This document shows positions 28,278 to 37,025 of a DNA stretch of 64,000 nucleotides, piece after piece. A model generated the notes under the pieces. The model did no database searches, was not told the origin of the DNA, and was given only the letters and a program-made list of their open reading frames with translations. The stretch is from assembly GCF_000772105.1 (NCBI RefSeq), contig NZ_CP009354.1, positions 2,108,001-2,172,000 of the forward strand, read 5' to 3'. How positions within the stretch are numbered: position 1 is the first letter of the stretch; each line of letters begins with the position of its first letter. Source of the stretch: Vibrio tubiashii ATCC 19109. Lineage in GTDB: Bacteria > Pseudomonadota > Gammaproteobacteria > Enterobacterales > Vibrionaceae. Made by a program: the position numbers and the translations under genes.

Positions 28278-30320
28278 ATGGGAATCGCATATCACACATA
28301 TATTGGTAAGCAGGTAACGCAATTACCTAACCTCCCCTGTCGTGCGGCAGGCAATGTTTCACTCAATACCCCTGTCGGCAACTGTGTCGACAAATTTGGT
28401 CGAATATGGTTGGCGGATACAGCACATAATCGCGTACTTGTCTTCGACCGAAAGATGGACAAGTTGTTAGCTAGCTTTGGCAGTGTTGGCAACGGTAGCC
28501 AACAGTTCAATATGCCCTTTCGCCTGTTGCCTCACCCGAATAAACCTTGGATTTACGTCAGCGACATTGCCAACAAACGTATCCATATCCTTGAATACAA
28601 TCAGGCGCTCAGCATCCGTTCAATCAGCAATTTTGGCAGCGGGGCGCCCATCAACTTACAGGGTCCAAACGGATTAGCTTTCTATCAGGGTAAGCTGTGT
28701 GTCGCTGATGAGTTTTACGAAGGTGAAAACGGTGAAAGCCGGTTAGTGATTTTCAATGAGGACGGCAAATGGTTAAGAGATATCACAGTCATCCAAGCCA
28801 AGGAGCCGGTTCACTTTTTATGGCCTCAAGGGCTGAGTTGCGATCTCGACGGGCATCTATACATCGCCAATACTGGCTTTGCGACTGTAGTTCGCTGTGA
28901 CTGGGAGGGAAAGCCTGTCCCATTCTCGAATGGTAAAACTTATCTAGATGGTATCGACCTAGCACGCGATGTCTCAATCATTGATAACCGAATTCTTATC
29001 CCAGGAGCCAAACAGTATTCAGTCTCTGTTTACGATATTGATGGCCATTTTTCAGGTAACCTAACGGGCTTCTTCTCGCCAATACAAATCACCAAACTTG
29101 ACCAAAATCGCCTGTTGATTACCGAGCCCATTTTGGCTTCTTTGCAGATTCATCAGATCGACTGGGCAGAATTATCACCTCAACTGCCTATATCGACACT
29201 AGTGGTTGATCAATTGGGCGATGAGCGAGATAAAAAAGGACAGTTGCACTTTGTCACCTCAGTGGCTGGCGATACCTCTCCCGTTTCGACAAACAACTCC
29301 GAAAGTCGTTACCCTATTATCAGCGAATGGTGGGAAAAGCACTTTGAACAGCAAGATAAGTGGCTCAATTCTATTCACCAAATCGATGTGCCTTCATGGG
29401 TCTCAATGACCTTAAGTACCCAGATGGAGTGGACGCAAAAATGGCAACAAACCTGGGTACGAATATTCCTTGGCGATAAGTTTGATGACCCAAATCAACT
29501 GCTTTGGCTGGTTGACGCTGGCAACTATCAACTGCAAGCGACAGAAAGCTCTCAACCCGATGCGGCTAGACCGGGCAGCTTGCCTCTTTTACCCGGATCA
29601 CTTGGCATCTGTTCTTTAACTCCTTCGTCGCCATTGCTCGGACAACTCAACCCAGACATACCCTTACTAGTTGTCAGCAATTACATCAGCGGTATTGTGA
29701 CGATTTATCAATATGACGAGTTAATTGGCGAGCTAGTACCGTTTAGCTATTTTGGAGGTTTGGGTCATCAAGAGTGGCAGTTATTTAAGCCTCAAGGTGT
29801 TGCCGTCGACCCGATAAGCCGCGATATCTATATTGCTGATTCTGGCAATAATCGCATTGGTCGTTGGCGGCTCAACCAACAAGGAATCGCTGGCTTAGTC
29901 ACTACCTTTGGTGAAAAAGGTCATGGCGATAATGAGTTTTTCACACCAACCGACATCACGATTACACCGGATGGTCAAAAGTACATAACCGATCAAAACA
30001 ACAATCGCGTGGTGATTTACGATCGTCATGATCAATACGTTGGCAGTTTCGGTCAGCAGGGTTACGGAACGAACAATGACAACTTCCTACTACCGACCAG
30101 TATAGACTTTGACCATGGTAAGTTGTTTGTGTCTGATTTGGTTAATCGAGCTATCAAGGTCTTTGACCAACAAGGGCATTTCATTGATAGTTTTAGTGGC
30201 TTTGGTGCCGACCCAAGTAAAGGCCAGCTATGGATGCCATACCTGCTTCACGCACATAATCATACCCTCTACCTACCCGACTGCGCTCTTAACCGAGTTA
30301 ACGTTTATAAGATTAGCTAA
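28278..30320 (+). CDS. Large NHL-repeat (beta-propeller) protein, function unknown
   Basis: A 680-residue protein without signal peptide or membrane segment, so apparently cytoplasmic. At least six to eight NHL-type units are readable. Examples are FGRIWLADTAHNRVLVFDR (38-56), YVSDIANKRIHILEY, ISRDIYIADSGNNRIGRW and QKYITDQNNNRVVIYDR near the C-terminus, each followed by an F-G-x-x-G-x-x-x-x-x-F loop. The repeats cluster at the two ends with a less regular middle (about 300-470), suggesting two propellers. Such propellers bind protein or RNA. AAAGG precedes the ATG. It forms a two-gene unit with the small gene 10 bases downstream. I do not recognise a specific function. Confidence 0.8.
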   Translation: MGIAYHTYIGKQVTQLPNLPCRAAGNVSLNTPVGNCVDKFGRIWLADTAHNRVLVFDRKMDKLLASFGSVGNGSQQFNMPFRLLPHPNKPWIYVSDIANKRIHILEYNQALSIRSISNFGSGAPINLQGPNGLAFYQGKLCVADEFYEGENGESRLVIFNEDGKWLRDITVIQAKEPVHFLWPQGLSCDLDGHLYIANTGFATVVRCDWEGKPVPFSNGKTYLDGIDLARDVSIIDNRILIPGAKQYSVSVYDIDGHFSGNLTGFFSPIQITKLDQNRLLITEPILASLQIHQIDWAELSPQLPISTLVVDQLGDERDKKGQLHFVTSVAGDTSPVSTNNSESRYPIISEWWEKHFEQQDKWLNSIHQIDVPSWVSMTLSTQMEWTQKWQQTWVRIFLGDKFDDPNQLLWLVDAGNYQLQATESSQPDAARPGSLPLLPGSLGICSLTPSSPLLGQLNPDIPLLVVSNYISGIVTIYQYDELIGELVPFSYFGGLGHQEWQLFKPQGVAVDPISRDIYIADSGNNRIGRWRLNQQGIAGLVTTFGEKGHGDNEFFTPTDITITPDGQKYITDQNNNRVVIYDRHDQYVGSFGQQGYGTNNDNFLLPTSIDFDHGKLFVSDLVNRAIKVFDQQGHFIDSFSGFGADPSKGQLWMPYLLHAHNHTLYLPDCALNRVNVYKIS

Positions 30321-30330
30321 GGAGTCAGTG

Positions 30331-30561
30331 ATGACATCAATATTCGATAAAGCCAAAGCGAAACGCTTAAAGCAGACAAGTTCTATCTCTCAGCAAGCAA
30401 CGGAGGCGAGCGAAAAGCTTGCCAATCAGTATCAATGCGTGACTCAGTATTGTTTAGAGCAACCTTCTTCTCATCAGACACGGGAAAAACTGGAACAGTG
30501 GCACAAAGCTCATCAAGAGCACGCCAATCACCACATTATGTCTCCACCTCACGAGAACTAA
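30331..30561 (+). CDS. Small hypothetical protein coupled to the NHL-repeat gene
   Basis: A 76-residue basic, helical, polar protein (begins MTSIFDKAKAKRLKQTSS, ends HHIMSPPHEN) with two cysteines (CVTQYC) and a His-rich tail. AAGGAG lies seven bases before the ATG, and the gap to the NHL-repeat stop is ten bases, so co-translation is likely. There is no membrane segment. It may be a partner or regulator of the propeller protein. No family was recognised. Confidence 0.7.
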   Translation: MTSIFDKAKAKRLKQTSSISQQATEASEKLANQYQCVTQYCLEQPSSHQTREKLEQWHKAHQEHANHHIMSPPHEN

Positions 30562-30586
30562 AAAAGCGAGCCAAATGGCTCGCTTA
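30561..30586 (-). terminator. Terminator of the ABC exporter operon (also faces the NHL unit)
   Basis: AAGCGAGCCA (30564-30573) pairs with TGGCTCGCTT (30576-30585). On the minus strand it ends in six Ts, so it serves the operon 30588-36206. On the plus strand it has a poor T-run. Confidence 0.85.
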
Positions 30587-30587
30587 C

Positions 30588-31292
30588 TCATGCAACTTGT
30601 GCAATAGTTTTTCGGTCAGAAATCACTTTGCCATCTTTAATCGTGATAATGCGTTTGGTGCGTTCTGCCAGCGCATTATCGTGCGTCACGATGATCAATG
30701 TTCGGCCCTCAGCATGAAGCTGATTAAATAGGGCTTCAATCTCTGCACCAGATTTAGAGTCTAATGCCCCAGTCGGTTCATCGGCGAGAATAATTTGCGG
30801 ATCATTGACTAAGGCTCTGGCAATCGCCACCCTCTGCTTTTGACCACCCGATAATTGATTGGGCTTGTGATCAAGGCGATCACCCAGTCCAACTTGTTCA
30901 AGCAATTTTGCTGCTCGTCTCCGGCGTTCTTTGGCTTTCACGCCCGAATAAACAAGAGGCAACGCCACATTGTCGAGCGCTGTCGCGTATTCGAGCAAGT
31001 TAAAGCTCTGAAAGACAAAGCCTATTCTTTGATTGCGAATTCCTGCAAGTTCATTTGCACTTAAACTCGCCACGTTTTGCCCCGCTAACTGATAGTCACC
31101 TGCTGTCGGCTTATCTAAACAGCCAAGCATATTCATCAGGGTCGATTTACCCGAGCCAGATGGACCTAAAATAGATAGAAACTCACCTTGATTAATCTTG
31201 AGCTCTACGCCATCAAGCGCGCGAACTTCCGCTTCTCCGCTCGAATAGTATTTGCAGATATTATTCAGCTCGACGAGCGCTTGGTGTGACAT
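30588..31292 (-). CDS. ABC exporter ATPase (MacB/LolD-like)
   Basis: 234 residues. It has Walker A GPSGSGKS, Q-loop VFQSFNLL, signature LSGGQKQRVAIARAL, Walker B IILADEPTGALD and H-loop IIVTHD. It is of the LolD/MacB nucleotide-binding type that drives mechanotransmission permeases. It is last in a five-gene operon. The ATG at 31292 leaves a 19-base gap after the permease stop. A GTG nine codons earlier (31319), preceded by GGAGG, is an alternative start that would overlap the permease gene. Confidence 0.93.
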   Translation of the reverse strand: MSHQALVELNNICKYYSSGEAEVRALDGVELKINQGEFLSILGPSGSGKSTLMNMLGCLDKPTAGDYQLAGQNVASLSANELAGIRNQRIGFVFQSFNLLEYATALDNVALPLVYSGVKAKERRRRAAKLLEQVGLGDRLDHKPNQLSGGQKQRVAIARALVNDPQIILADEPTGALDSKSGAEIEALFNQLHAEGRTLIIVTHDNALAERTKRIITIKDGKVISDRKTIAQVA

Positions 31293-31311
31293 GTTCTCTT
31301 CACTATTGTTC

Positions 31312-32598
31312 TTACTCACTTTGTAATGCCTCCAACGGACTGACTTTCGCTGCTCGATTCGCTGGCAACCAGGCTGAAGCAACACCAATAATGATTAAGG
31401 TCGTGATCACCACCAGCACCACAATCCAAGACAGTTCAGGAACCGGTTTGCCTAGCTGCTCGTAAAACACATTGCCTTCCAAGCTGATTGCACTAAGTGC
31501 GGATACCAGCACATAAGTCACGCCAAGACCGAGCACTCCCCCTAGCATCATGGTCATGAGTGACTGCACCAGATAGTGCAAACGGATTGCGGTCGGGGTT
31601 GCTCCAACCGCCATTCTCACTCCGATATCACGGGTCGAGCGTTTCACTGTCGCGTACATAACGTTGGCAATGCCTACCCCCGCTACAGCGAGCGTGACAA
31701 AGCCAATAATGCCAAGGAAACTCTGTAGACCAATTAGGAACTGCTGCATGCTTTTTTGCTTGAGGAACATATCTTCCACTTGAACGACCTGCTCGTCACT
31801 AACACTTGCTCCATGTTTGCGAGCAATCACCTGCCGAATAGATTTTGCAAGCTTGTCCCTATCTGCATTTGCTTTCGGTTCAACATTAATTCCGCCAATT
31901 TCGCCATTGGGGTGAAATCGCCGCCAAGTCGCTAATGGTATAAAGCTGGAATGGTTGATTTGATCGCCTTGCTCAACTCGCGCGCTGTTTTTCTCCAAGA
32001 CGCCCACCACAGTAAATTCTTCCTTACCAATCTTAACCTTCTTCCCTACCGGGTTGGTTTGCAACGTGACCGCTGCAAACCAACTAAAGTCTTCTACGGG
32101 ATTAAATAGTTCAGCGGCTAACGAGTAACCTAAAACCACGACTTTACGCATCTCTTTTTGATCGAGAGGGTTGAGCCAGCGACCACCAGCTAAAGGTTGC
32201 AAATTAGTCAGCGAAGCAAATTCCGTCGTCACCGCTAACGGCTCTTGCCATGATTCTCGATCACCAGCACTAATACGCTCGTTCCATCTTGCAGTGGGTA
32301 CTACCCCCCTTACCGCAGGTAACGCGCGAACCACGTCCGCATCTTGTGCTTTAAGGGTTAAGAACTTACCTTGATGAAAAGCACCGTAATCGACGGTAGC
32401 CATACCACCAGTCAGATAGATTAGATTACCGTTACCATTTTGTGCCGTCCTCAACACCCCCTGACGAATCCCTTCGCCGACAGATAGCATCGCTGCAATA
32501 CAAAGTGTCGCCCAAGCCACTGCCAAAATTGTCAGACCCAACCTGAGCTTTTCTGCTGCCATCTCTTGAAAGATTTGCCTCATCGGTAACAGCATCAT
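31312..32598 (-). CDS. ABC exporter permease 2 (MacB_PCD/FtsX)
   Basis: 428 residues. An N-terminal membrane helix (LGLTILAVAWATLCIAAML) is followed by a periplasmic MacB_PCD domain (~55-290) and three C-terminal FtsX-type membrane segments with the RSTRDIGVRMAVGA coupling motif. The start is set at 32598, where TAATG joins the stop of permease 1; the frame is open 48 codons further upstream inside that gene. It differs clearly from permease 1, so a heterodimer is expected. Confidence 0.92.
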   Translation of the reverse strand: MMLLPMRQIFQEMAAEKLRLGLTILAVAWATLCIAAMLSVGEGIRQGVLRTAQNGNGNLIYLTGGMATVDYGAFHQGKFLTLKAQDADVVRALPAVRGVVPTARWNERISAGDRESWQEPLAVTTEFASLTNLQPLAGGRWLNPLDQKEMRKVVVLGYSLAAELFNPVEDFSWFAAVTLQTNPVGKKVKIGKEEFTVVGVLEKNSARVEQGDQINHSSFIPLATWRRFHPNGEIGGINVEPKANADRDKLAKSIRQVIARKHGASVSDEQVVQVEDMFLKQKSMQQFLIGLQSFLGIIGFVTLAVAGVGIANVMYATVKRSTRDIGVRMAVGATPTAIRLHYLVQSLMTMMLGGVLGLGVTYVLVSALSAISLEGNVFYEQLGKPVPELSWIVVLVVITTLIIIGVASAWLPANRAAKVSPLEALQSE

Positions 32599-33812
32599 TA
32601 AGCCCTCGCGCTCAAAGCGATAACCGGAGTCAAGCGTGACGCTCTCCTCGCGGGAAAGTATGAGGCTAGCAGAGCCAAAACAAGCGTTACCAACAGTGAC
32701 CAAGCAATTGAATCTGGCGTAATCACCGGTGAGCCAAGCCAATCAGGTAAAGTCATGGTGCTTAACAGAGAAACCATTGCGTAAGAGACAGTTAACCCCA
32801 GCCCTGTCCCAACGGCAACTAAGATTAGCCCTTCGAGAATGAACTGACCCAATATCGATTTTTGGGTTGCACCAATCGCCAATCGAACCCCTATCTCGCG
32901 CGTTCTTTCAGTCACAGATAAAAACATAATGTTAGCCACGCCTAATGCCCCAACGGCCATCGTCATTGCCCCACTCGAGCCAAGAAAAATTTGAATTCCA
33001 CGGAAAATCCCTGTAATCAATGCACCGCCTTCACTAAAGTCGAGCAGTTTTATCGCCTCTTTATCATTAGGGTCAAAATGCAGTTGTTTGGCAAAAAAGG
33101 ACACGATGCTTTGTCTAAATGAAGCACTATCCATACCGTCAGTCGAAGTTAGCAAGAGCATCCAAGGTTTTGCATTCCACAAATCGAGATAAGTCGTTTG
33201 CGGGACAAACACCTTGCGGCTATCACCAAATGAAAGGCTTACATCTTCATCTTTAATGACACCAATAACCAAAAAAGGAATGCCGTTGACTTTGACTTGT
33301 TCACCAATAGTAATGTTACCCATTTTGGCAATTTGGTCTCCAAGCACCGCAACTCGAGAGTGGTTAGCGATATCACTTGGTGAAATATTACGTGACCCAG
33401 GCTCAAGCTGACGCTGAACTAATGCGAAGTAAGAAGGGTCAATGCCGCTGACAAAACTAGACAACTTCTGCCCTTTTATGTTGGTCACGCTGGCGTCCCA
33501 TTTGGCGTAAACACTTGATGCCTGCTCTGCAAAACCTGACTGTTTGAGCATATCGACTTTGCCTTGCGGTATGGTTATCTGGCGCCTAGCGGGTAATCCG
33601 TTCCAAGGTTGACTGGTGCTGGAAGGAAAAGCCAGCTGGACCTTATTGACCATAAACGACAATGATTGAGTTTGATGCCGATAAAATCCTTCACCGAGCG
33701 CAATCAGCACAACCACGGAAATTACCCCCCAAGCAATGGCGATAATCGCTAACATGCTTTTGAGCCGATGCGCTAATAAGGTCTGCCAAGTTTGCTGTAA
33801 CAAACTACTCAT
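32598..33812 (-). CDS. ABC exporter permease 1 (MacB_PCD/FtsX)
   Basis: 404 residues with the MacB-like layout: an N-terminal helix (LAIIAIAWGVISVVVLIAL), a large periplasmic domain and three C-terminal membrane segments with ERTREIGVRLAIGAT. It overlaps the preceding channel gene by four bases (ATGA) and the following permease by one (TAATG), showing tight coupling. Confidence 0.92.
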   Translation of the reverse strand: MSSLLQQTWQTLLAHRLKSMLAIIAIAWGVISVVVLIALGEGFYRHQTQSLSFMVNKVQLAFPSSTSQPWNGLPARRQITIPQGKVDMLKQSGFAEQASSVYAKWDASVTNIKGQKLSSFVSGIDPSYFALVQRQLEPGSRNISPSDIANHSRVAVLGDQIAKMGNITIGEQVKVNGIPFLVIGVIKDEDVSLSFGDSRKVFVPQTTYLDLWNAKPWMLLLTSTDGMDSASFRQSIVSFFAKQLHFDPNDKEAIKLLDFSEGGALITGIFRGIQIFLGSSGAMTMAVGALGVANIMFLSVTERTREIGVRLAIGATQKSILGQFILEGLILVAVGTGLGLTVSYAMVSLLSTMTLPDWLGSPVITPDSIAWSLLVTLVLALLASYFPARRASRLTPVIALSARA

Positions 33813-35080
33813 GAATCAAAAGCCCTAGAAATCAGAGCGATAGTGTCATCATCCAATTTTCCTGCCGTGTGCAGTAAACCTATTCTCTGACGCCAGTAGT
33901 TATACAAGTTCGTTTTTAGGCTGTTTTTCGCAGCAAACATACTGTTGTGCGCGTTAATGACTTCCGACACTTCGAGAAGACCCGCATCATAGAGCTTCTC
34001 TTTACTGCGTAGCACCTTAGCTCGTGATTCAACTAGTTCATCCGCCATCAATACCTGACTCCAGTTGATATCAACCTGAGTAAAACGTTGGATGATGCGT
34101 TTCTGGATATCTATTTCTACTCGACGCAAATCTTGTTTGGCACTTAAAATATTAAGCGATGCTTCATCAACTTTAGCGCGCGTCGCCCCATTAAGATCAA
34201 TCGGCACACTGAGTGTAATCCCGGCATTGAATTCACCGCTTGAGCGTCTATCGTCATCGCTATAGCCTAGCTTGCCTTTAACCGTCGGGTAATACCCCCC
34301 TTGAGCAGAGTCTTTAGCAAATTCACGCGCTTTCACATTCTGCATGGCAACCAGTAACTCTGGGCTACTGTCTTTGGCTAGCTTGAGCCACTGTTCTTGA
34401 GAATCGACTAACATTGGTGGCTGAACAAGCGAGTCTGTTCGGACTTGGTCTACCTCTTCAGGCATCTGATTGATCAGTGCGGCAAGTTCTGCTTTTTTAC
34501 TTTGCAGCTGAGCTTGAGCCTTGAGAATGGCGGCTTTTTCCGAAACTTGAGTGGCTCTAATTTCTTCCACATCAATGGATTTCACTTTGCCCGCTTTGTA
34601 TCGTTTCTCGATGATCTTGAGTAATTTAGCCCCTTCTTCTAGTTTGTTTTGCGCCAACACAAGGTCACCCTGAGCACTGGCCATATCGAGATAACTAGAA
34701 AGGAGTTTTTGCGCAAGCTCATTGTGTGTTTGAGACAGCTCTAATTGGGCTTTTAGTAAATTTGCTTCGGCTCGGTCTAAATCTGACCACAAGCGGCTAT
34801 CCCAAATCGTTTGGGAAAGGTTGGCGCCATAGCTGTTGGTATTGTGTGTCGTTTCGTTCCAATTAGCAGAAGCATCGGCACTTAATGAAGGCAGCAGCGA
34901 ACTACGGCTGGATGAAATGCCCGTTTCACCTAGCTGAACACCTATCTTGGCTTTTTCGTAATTAGGATCGCTCTGCTTTGCTTGTTGCCACGCCTGCTCA
35001 ATAGATATAGCGTAACTCGGCAAACTGAGGGTTGTTGCCAGTAACACAACACTGATTTTAGATAGGCGCAACTTAGCCAT
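33809..35080 (-). CDS. TolC-family outer membrane efflux channel
   Basis: 423 residues with a signal peptide (cleavage near LPSYA-ISIEQ) and long alpha-helical OEP repeats (QAWQQAKQSDPNYEKAKIG; SEVINAHNSMFAAKNSL). It would provide a dedicated exit duct for the ABC exporter encoded in the same operon. It overlaps the adaptor gene by eight bases. Confidence 0.92.
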   Translation of the reverse strand: MAKLRLSKISVVLLATTLSLPSYAISIEQAWQQAKQSDPNYEKAKIGVQLGETGISSSRSSLLPSLSADASANWNETTHNTNSYGANLSQTIWDSRLWSDLDRAEANLLKAQLELSQTHNELAQKLLSSYLDMASAQGDLVLAQNKLEEGAKLLKIIEKRYKAGKVKSIDVEEIRATQVSEKAAILKAQAQLQSKKAELAALINQMPEEVDQVRTDSLVQPPMLVDSQEQWLKLAKDSSPELLVAMQNVKAREFAKDSAQGGYYPTVKGKLGYSDDDRRSSGEFNAGITLSVPIDLNGATRAKVDEASLNILSAKQDLRRVEIDIQKRIIQRFTQVDINWSQVLMADELVESRAKVLRSKEKLYDAGLLEVSEVINAHNSMFAAKNSLKTNLYNYWRQRIGLLHTAGKLDDDTIALISRAFDS

Positions 35081-36206
35081 GGGCAGCCCCCATCATCATG
35101 CTGTTATCAATGATCTCTTCATCCAGTTCAACGCCATCGAGCACTTCTACATTAATGCCGTCTGAAAGACCTAATTTCACTTTCTGTTTATGGAAACCTT
35201 GCTCCGAATTATCAGGAATCAGAACATTGGGCGTCTCGCCCTCAAACTGAAGTACACGCTCTGGTAGAGTCAGTACGTTTTCCGACTTTTTAAGCGTGAT
35301 TTGTGCGGTTGAAGAGAACCCTGAACGCAGCATAATATCTTGAGGAATTTTCAGTTCACCGACTTCTACCCCGAAGCCATTATCGAAACTCTTGGCCGTA
35401 GTCGAACCCGGAGAATTAAGGTTTTCTGACTGGATCGCCACCTTAGTCAGCACACCTTCGATTTCAACTTCAGGGTATGGAGCTACCGTAAGAATCACAG
35501 GCATACCCGGTGACAGCTGAGCCGCATCATGCTCACTGACACTGCCTTTAAAAATCAGGCTTTTCATGTCTGCCAGTGACATCATCTCGGTCGCAGCTTG
35601 GCTAGATTCGGTGGAAATAATTGGCTCACCGACTTCAACTTTTCGATTCAGCACAGTGCCGTCAATCGGTGCATAGATGGTAGAGGTTAAACGAGCATTA
35701 CCTATTGAAGCCTCACCACTTCGGATCAGCTCAAGGTTTTGGCGTTTCTGTAACACATTGGCTTTAGCTGACTTAACGACCGAACGCGCAGTAACATATT
35801 CATCGTAATTACGTGGAATAATGTCTTGCTTAACCAAGCTCTCTAAGTTGGCGAGTTTTTGCTTCGCCGACTCCAGATCCGCTTCGCTACGCATTAATTC
35901 CGTTGAGGCATCCGTCAGGGCTTTAGGCGTTGGGTTTGGGCGCACTTTGATCAGAGGTTGGCCCTGTTTTACTTTCTCACCCACTTGCGCATAGATTTCT
36001 CCAACAATCCCATCAATTTGTGACTTTATCGATACTGAGTGCGCCGGAACAATTTTACCTACCGCAACCGCCTGTTTCTCAATGGTTCCTTTTGCGACCG
36101 CCAACATAGGAAAAGCTTGTGGTTCAGAAGAAGATTGCAGATAAAAATACGCGCCGCCACCAAGCAATGCGACACCGACAGCAGATAAAAGCCAACGTTT
36201 AGCCAT
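35073..36206 (-). CDS. Periplasmic adaptor of the ABC exporter (HlyD/MacA-like)
   Basis: 377 residues. It has an N-terminal membrane anchor (WLLSAVGVALLGGGAYFYL), a lipoyl/barrel-sandwich half (IVGEIYAQVGEKVKQGQPLIKVRP), a helical hairpin (~100-170), the second lipoyl half (IYAPIDGTVLNRKVEVGEPI) and a beta-barrel. It joins the permeases to the TolC-like channel. It is the first gene of the operon, behind two tandem promoter-like repeats. Confidence 0.92.
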   Translation of the reverse strand: MAKRWLLSAVGVALLGGGAYFYLQSSSEPQAFPMLAVAKGTIEKQAVAVGKIVPAHSVSIKSQIDGIVGEIYAQVGEKVKQGQPLIKVRPNPTPKALTDASTELMRSEADLESAKQKLANLESLVKQDIIPRNYDEYVTARSVVKSAKANVLQKRQNLELIRSGEASIGNARLTSTIYAPIDGTVLNRKVEVGEPIISTESSQAATEMMSLADMKSLIFKGSVSEHDAAQLSPGMPVILTVAPYPEVEIEGVLTKVAIQSENLNSPGSTTAKSFDNGFGVEVGELKIPQDIMLRSGFSSTAQITLKKSENVLTLPERVLQFEGETPNVLIPDNSEQGFHKQKVKLGLSDGINVEVLDGVELDEEIIDNSMMMGAAHG

Positions 36207-36252
36207 GATTTACATCCAGTTATTATTTTTGTAGCCATCTGACTACCGTAAT

Positions 36253-36328
36253 ATTATAAAGTTCCGGTAATAGTACCGTATGTAAAATAATTTATTATAA
36301 AGTTTCAGTGATCTTATCGTATGTAAAA
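36253..36328 (-). promoter_or_regulatory. Two tandem imperfect 35-base repeats with TATAAT boxes, upstream of the ABC exporter operon
   Basis: Repeat 1 (36253-36287) and repeat 2 (36294-36328) have a period of 41 bases and agree at 29 of 35 positions. Each contains a perfect -10 box TATAAT on the minus strand (36253-36258 and 36294-36299). Neither has a good -35 box. In repeat 1 a CGGTA/TACCG dyad lies in the spacer, where a regulator could bind. Confidence 0.6.
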
Positions 36329-36380
36329 CGAAGTTATACATATGAAGTTTGTATGAGTTTGTCGTGCTAAATTGACAATA

Positions 36381-36410
36381 AAAAACGGCCAATTGAAATT
36401 GGCCGTTTTT
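36381..36410 (-). terminator. Terminator of the copper efflux operon
   Basis: A 14-base stem (AAAAACGGCCAATT at 36381-36394 with AATTGGCCGTTTTT at 36397-36410) ends in Ts in both directions. It follows the cupredoxin gene stop. Confidence 0.92.
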
Positions 36411-36426
36411 TGCTAAGCTAATGGGT

Positions 36427-36963
36427 CTATAAGGTGGCGCTTTTTACCATGCCAGCTTCAGCGTGTCCCGGAATATTGCAGGCAAATTCCACCTTATTGT
36501 CACCATGGAAATGCCAAAGTAACTGTTTGGCTTTTCCAGGTTCTACGGTCACTGTGCTGCCAGAATCATGAGCATGACCCGCCATCGTTTTCATCATCTC
36601 GCGGTGTTTGAGCTGCTCTTTTGCAGAACCAATTGAAAACTCATGATCTATCTTGCCTGTATTCATCACCACAAACTGGACCACATCATTAGGCTCAATC
36701 TTGACCTCTTTCTTAAAACGAATAGTCATATCATCGCTTAGAACAACGTGGACGACCTTGTCGGGTTTAGCACCTGTCGCAGGCATACCAACGTCTGACA
36801 TGCCTTCCATATTCATCATGTTTGAATGATCCATGTTGGAGTGATCCATTGCCATCATCTGACCATGATCCGTATCTCCATGATTCATCATCGAATGGTC
36901 CATCTGAGCGAAAGCGTATGAACTAACCAAGGCTGTTGTGATCAATGCGAATGTCTTTTTCAT
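36427..36963 (-). CDS. Periplasmic cupredoxin-like copper protein
   Basis: 178 residues with a signal peptide (cut near AFA-QMDHS). Then comes a Met/His-rich segment (about 21-60, repeated DHS-N/M-M units) and a cupredoxin fold. The type 1 copper ligands are present: H107, C162, H167 and M172 (CNIPGHAEAGM). It probably binds or oxidises periplasmic copper in support of CusCBA, resembling CopI-type proteins. It is the last gene of the operon, 62 bases after cusA. Confidence 0.9.
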   Translation of the reverse strand: MKKTFALITTALVSSYAFAQMDHSMMNHGDTDHGQMMAMDHSNMDHSNMMNMEGMSDVGMPATGAKPDKVVHVVLSDDMTIRFKKEVKIEPNDVVQFVVMNTGKIDHEFSIGSAKEQLKHREMMKTMAGHAHDSGSTVTVEPGKAKQLLWHFHGDNKVEFACNIPGHAEAGMVKSATL

Positions 36964-37025
36964 CTTTTATATCCTTACGATTAGGTTGTAGGCAGCAACA
37001 ATGACATTGCCACCTACAATTGAAG

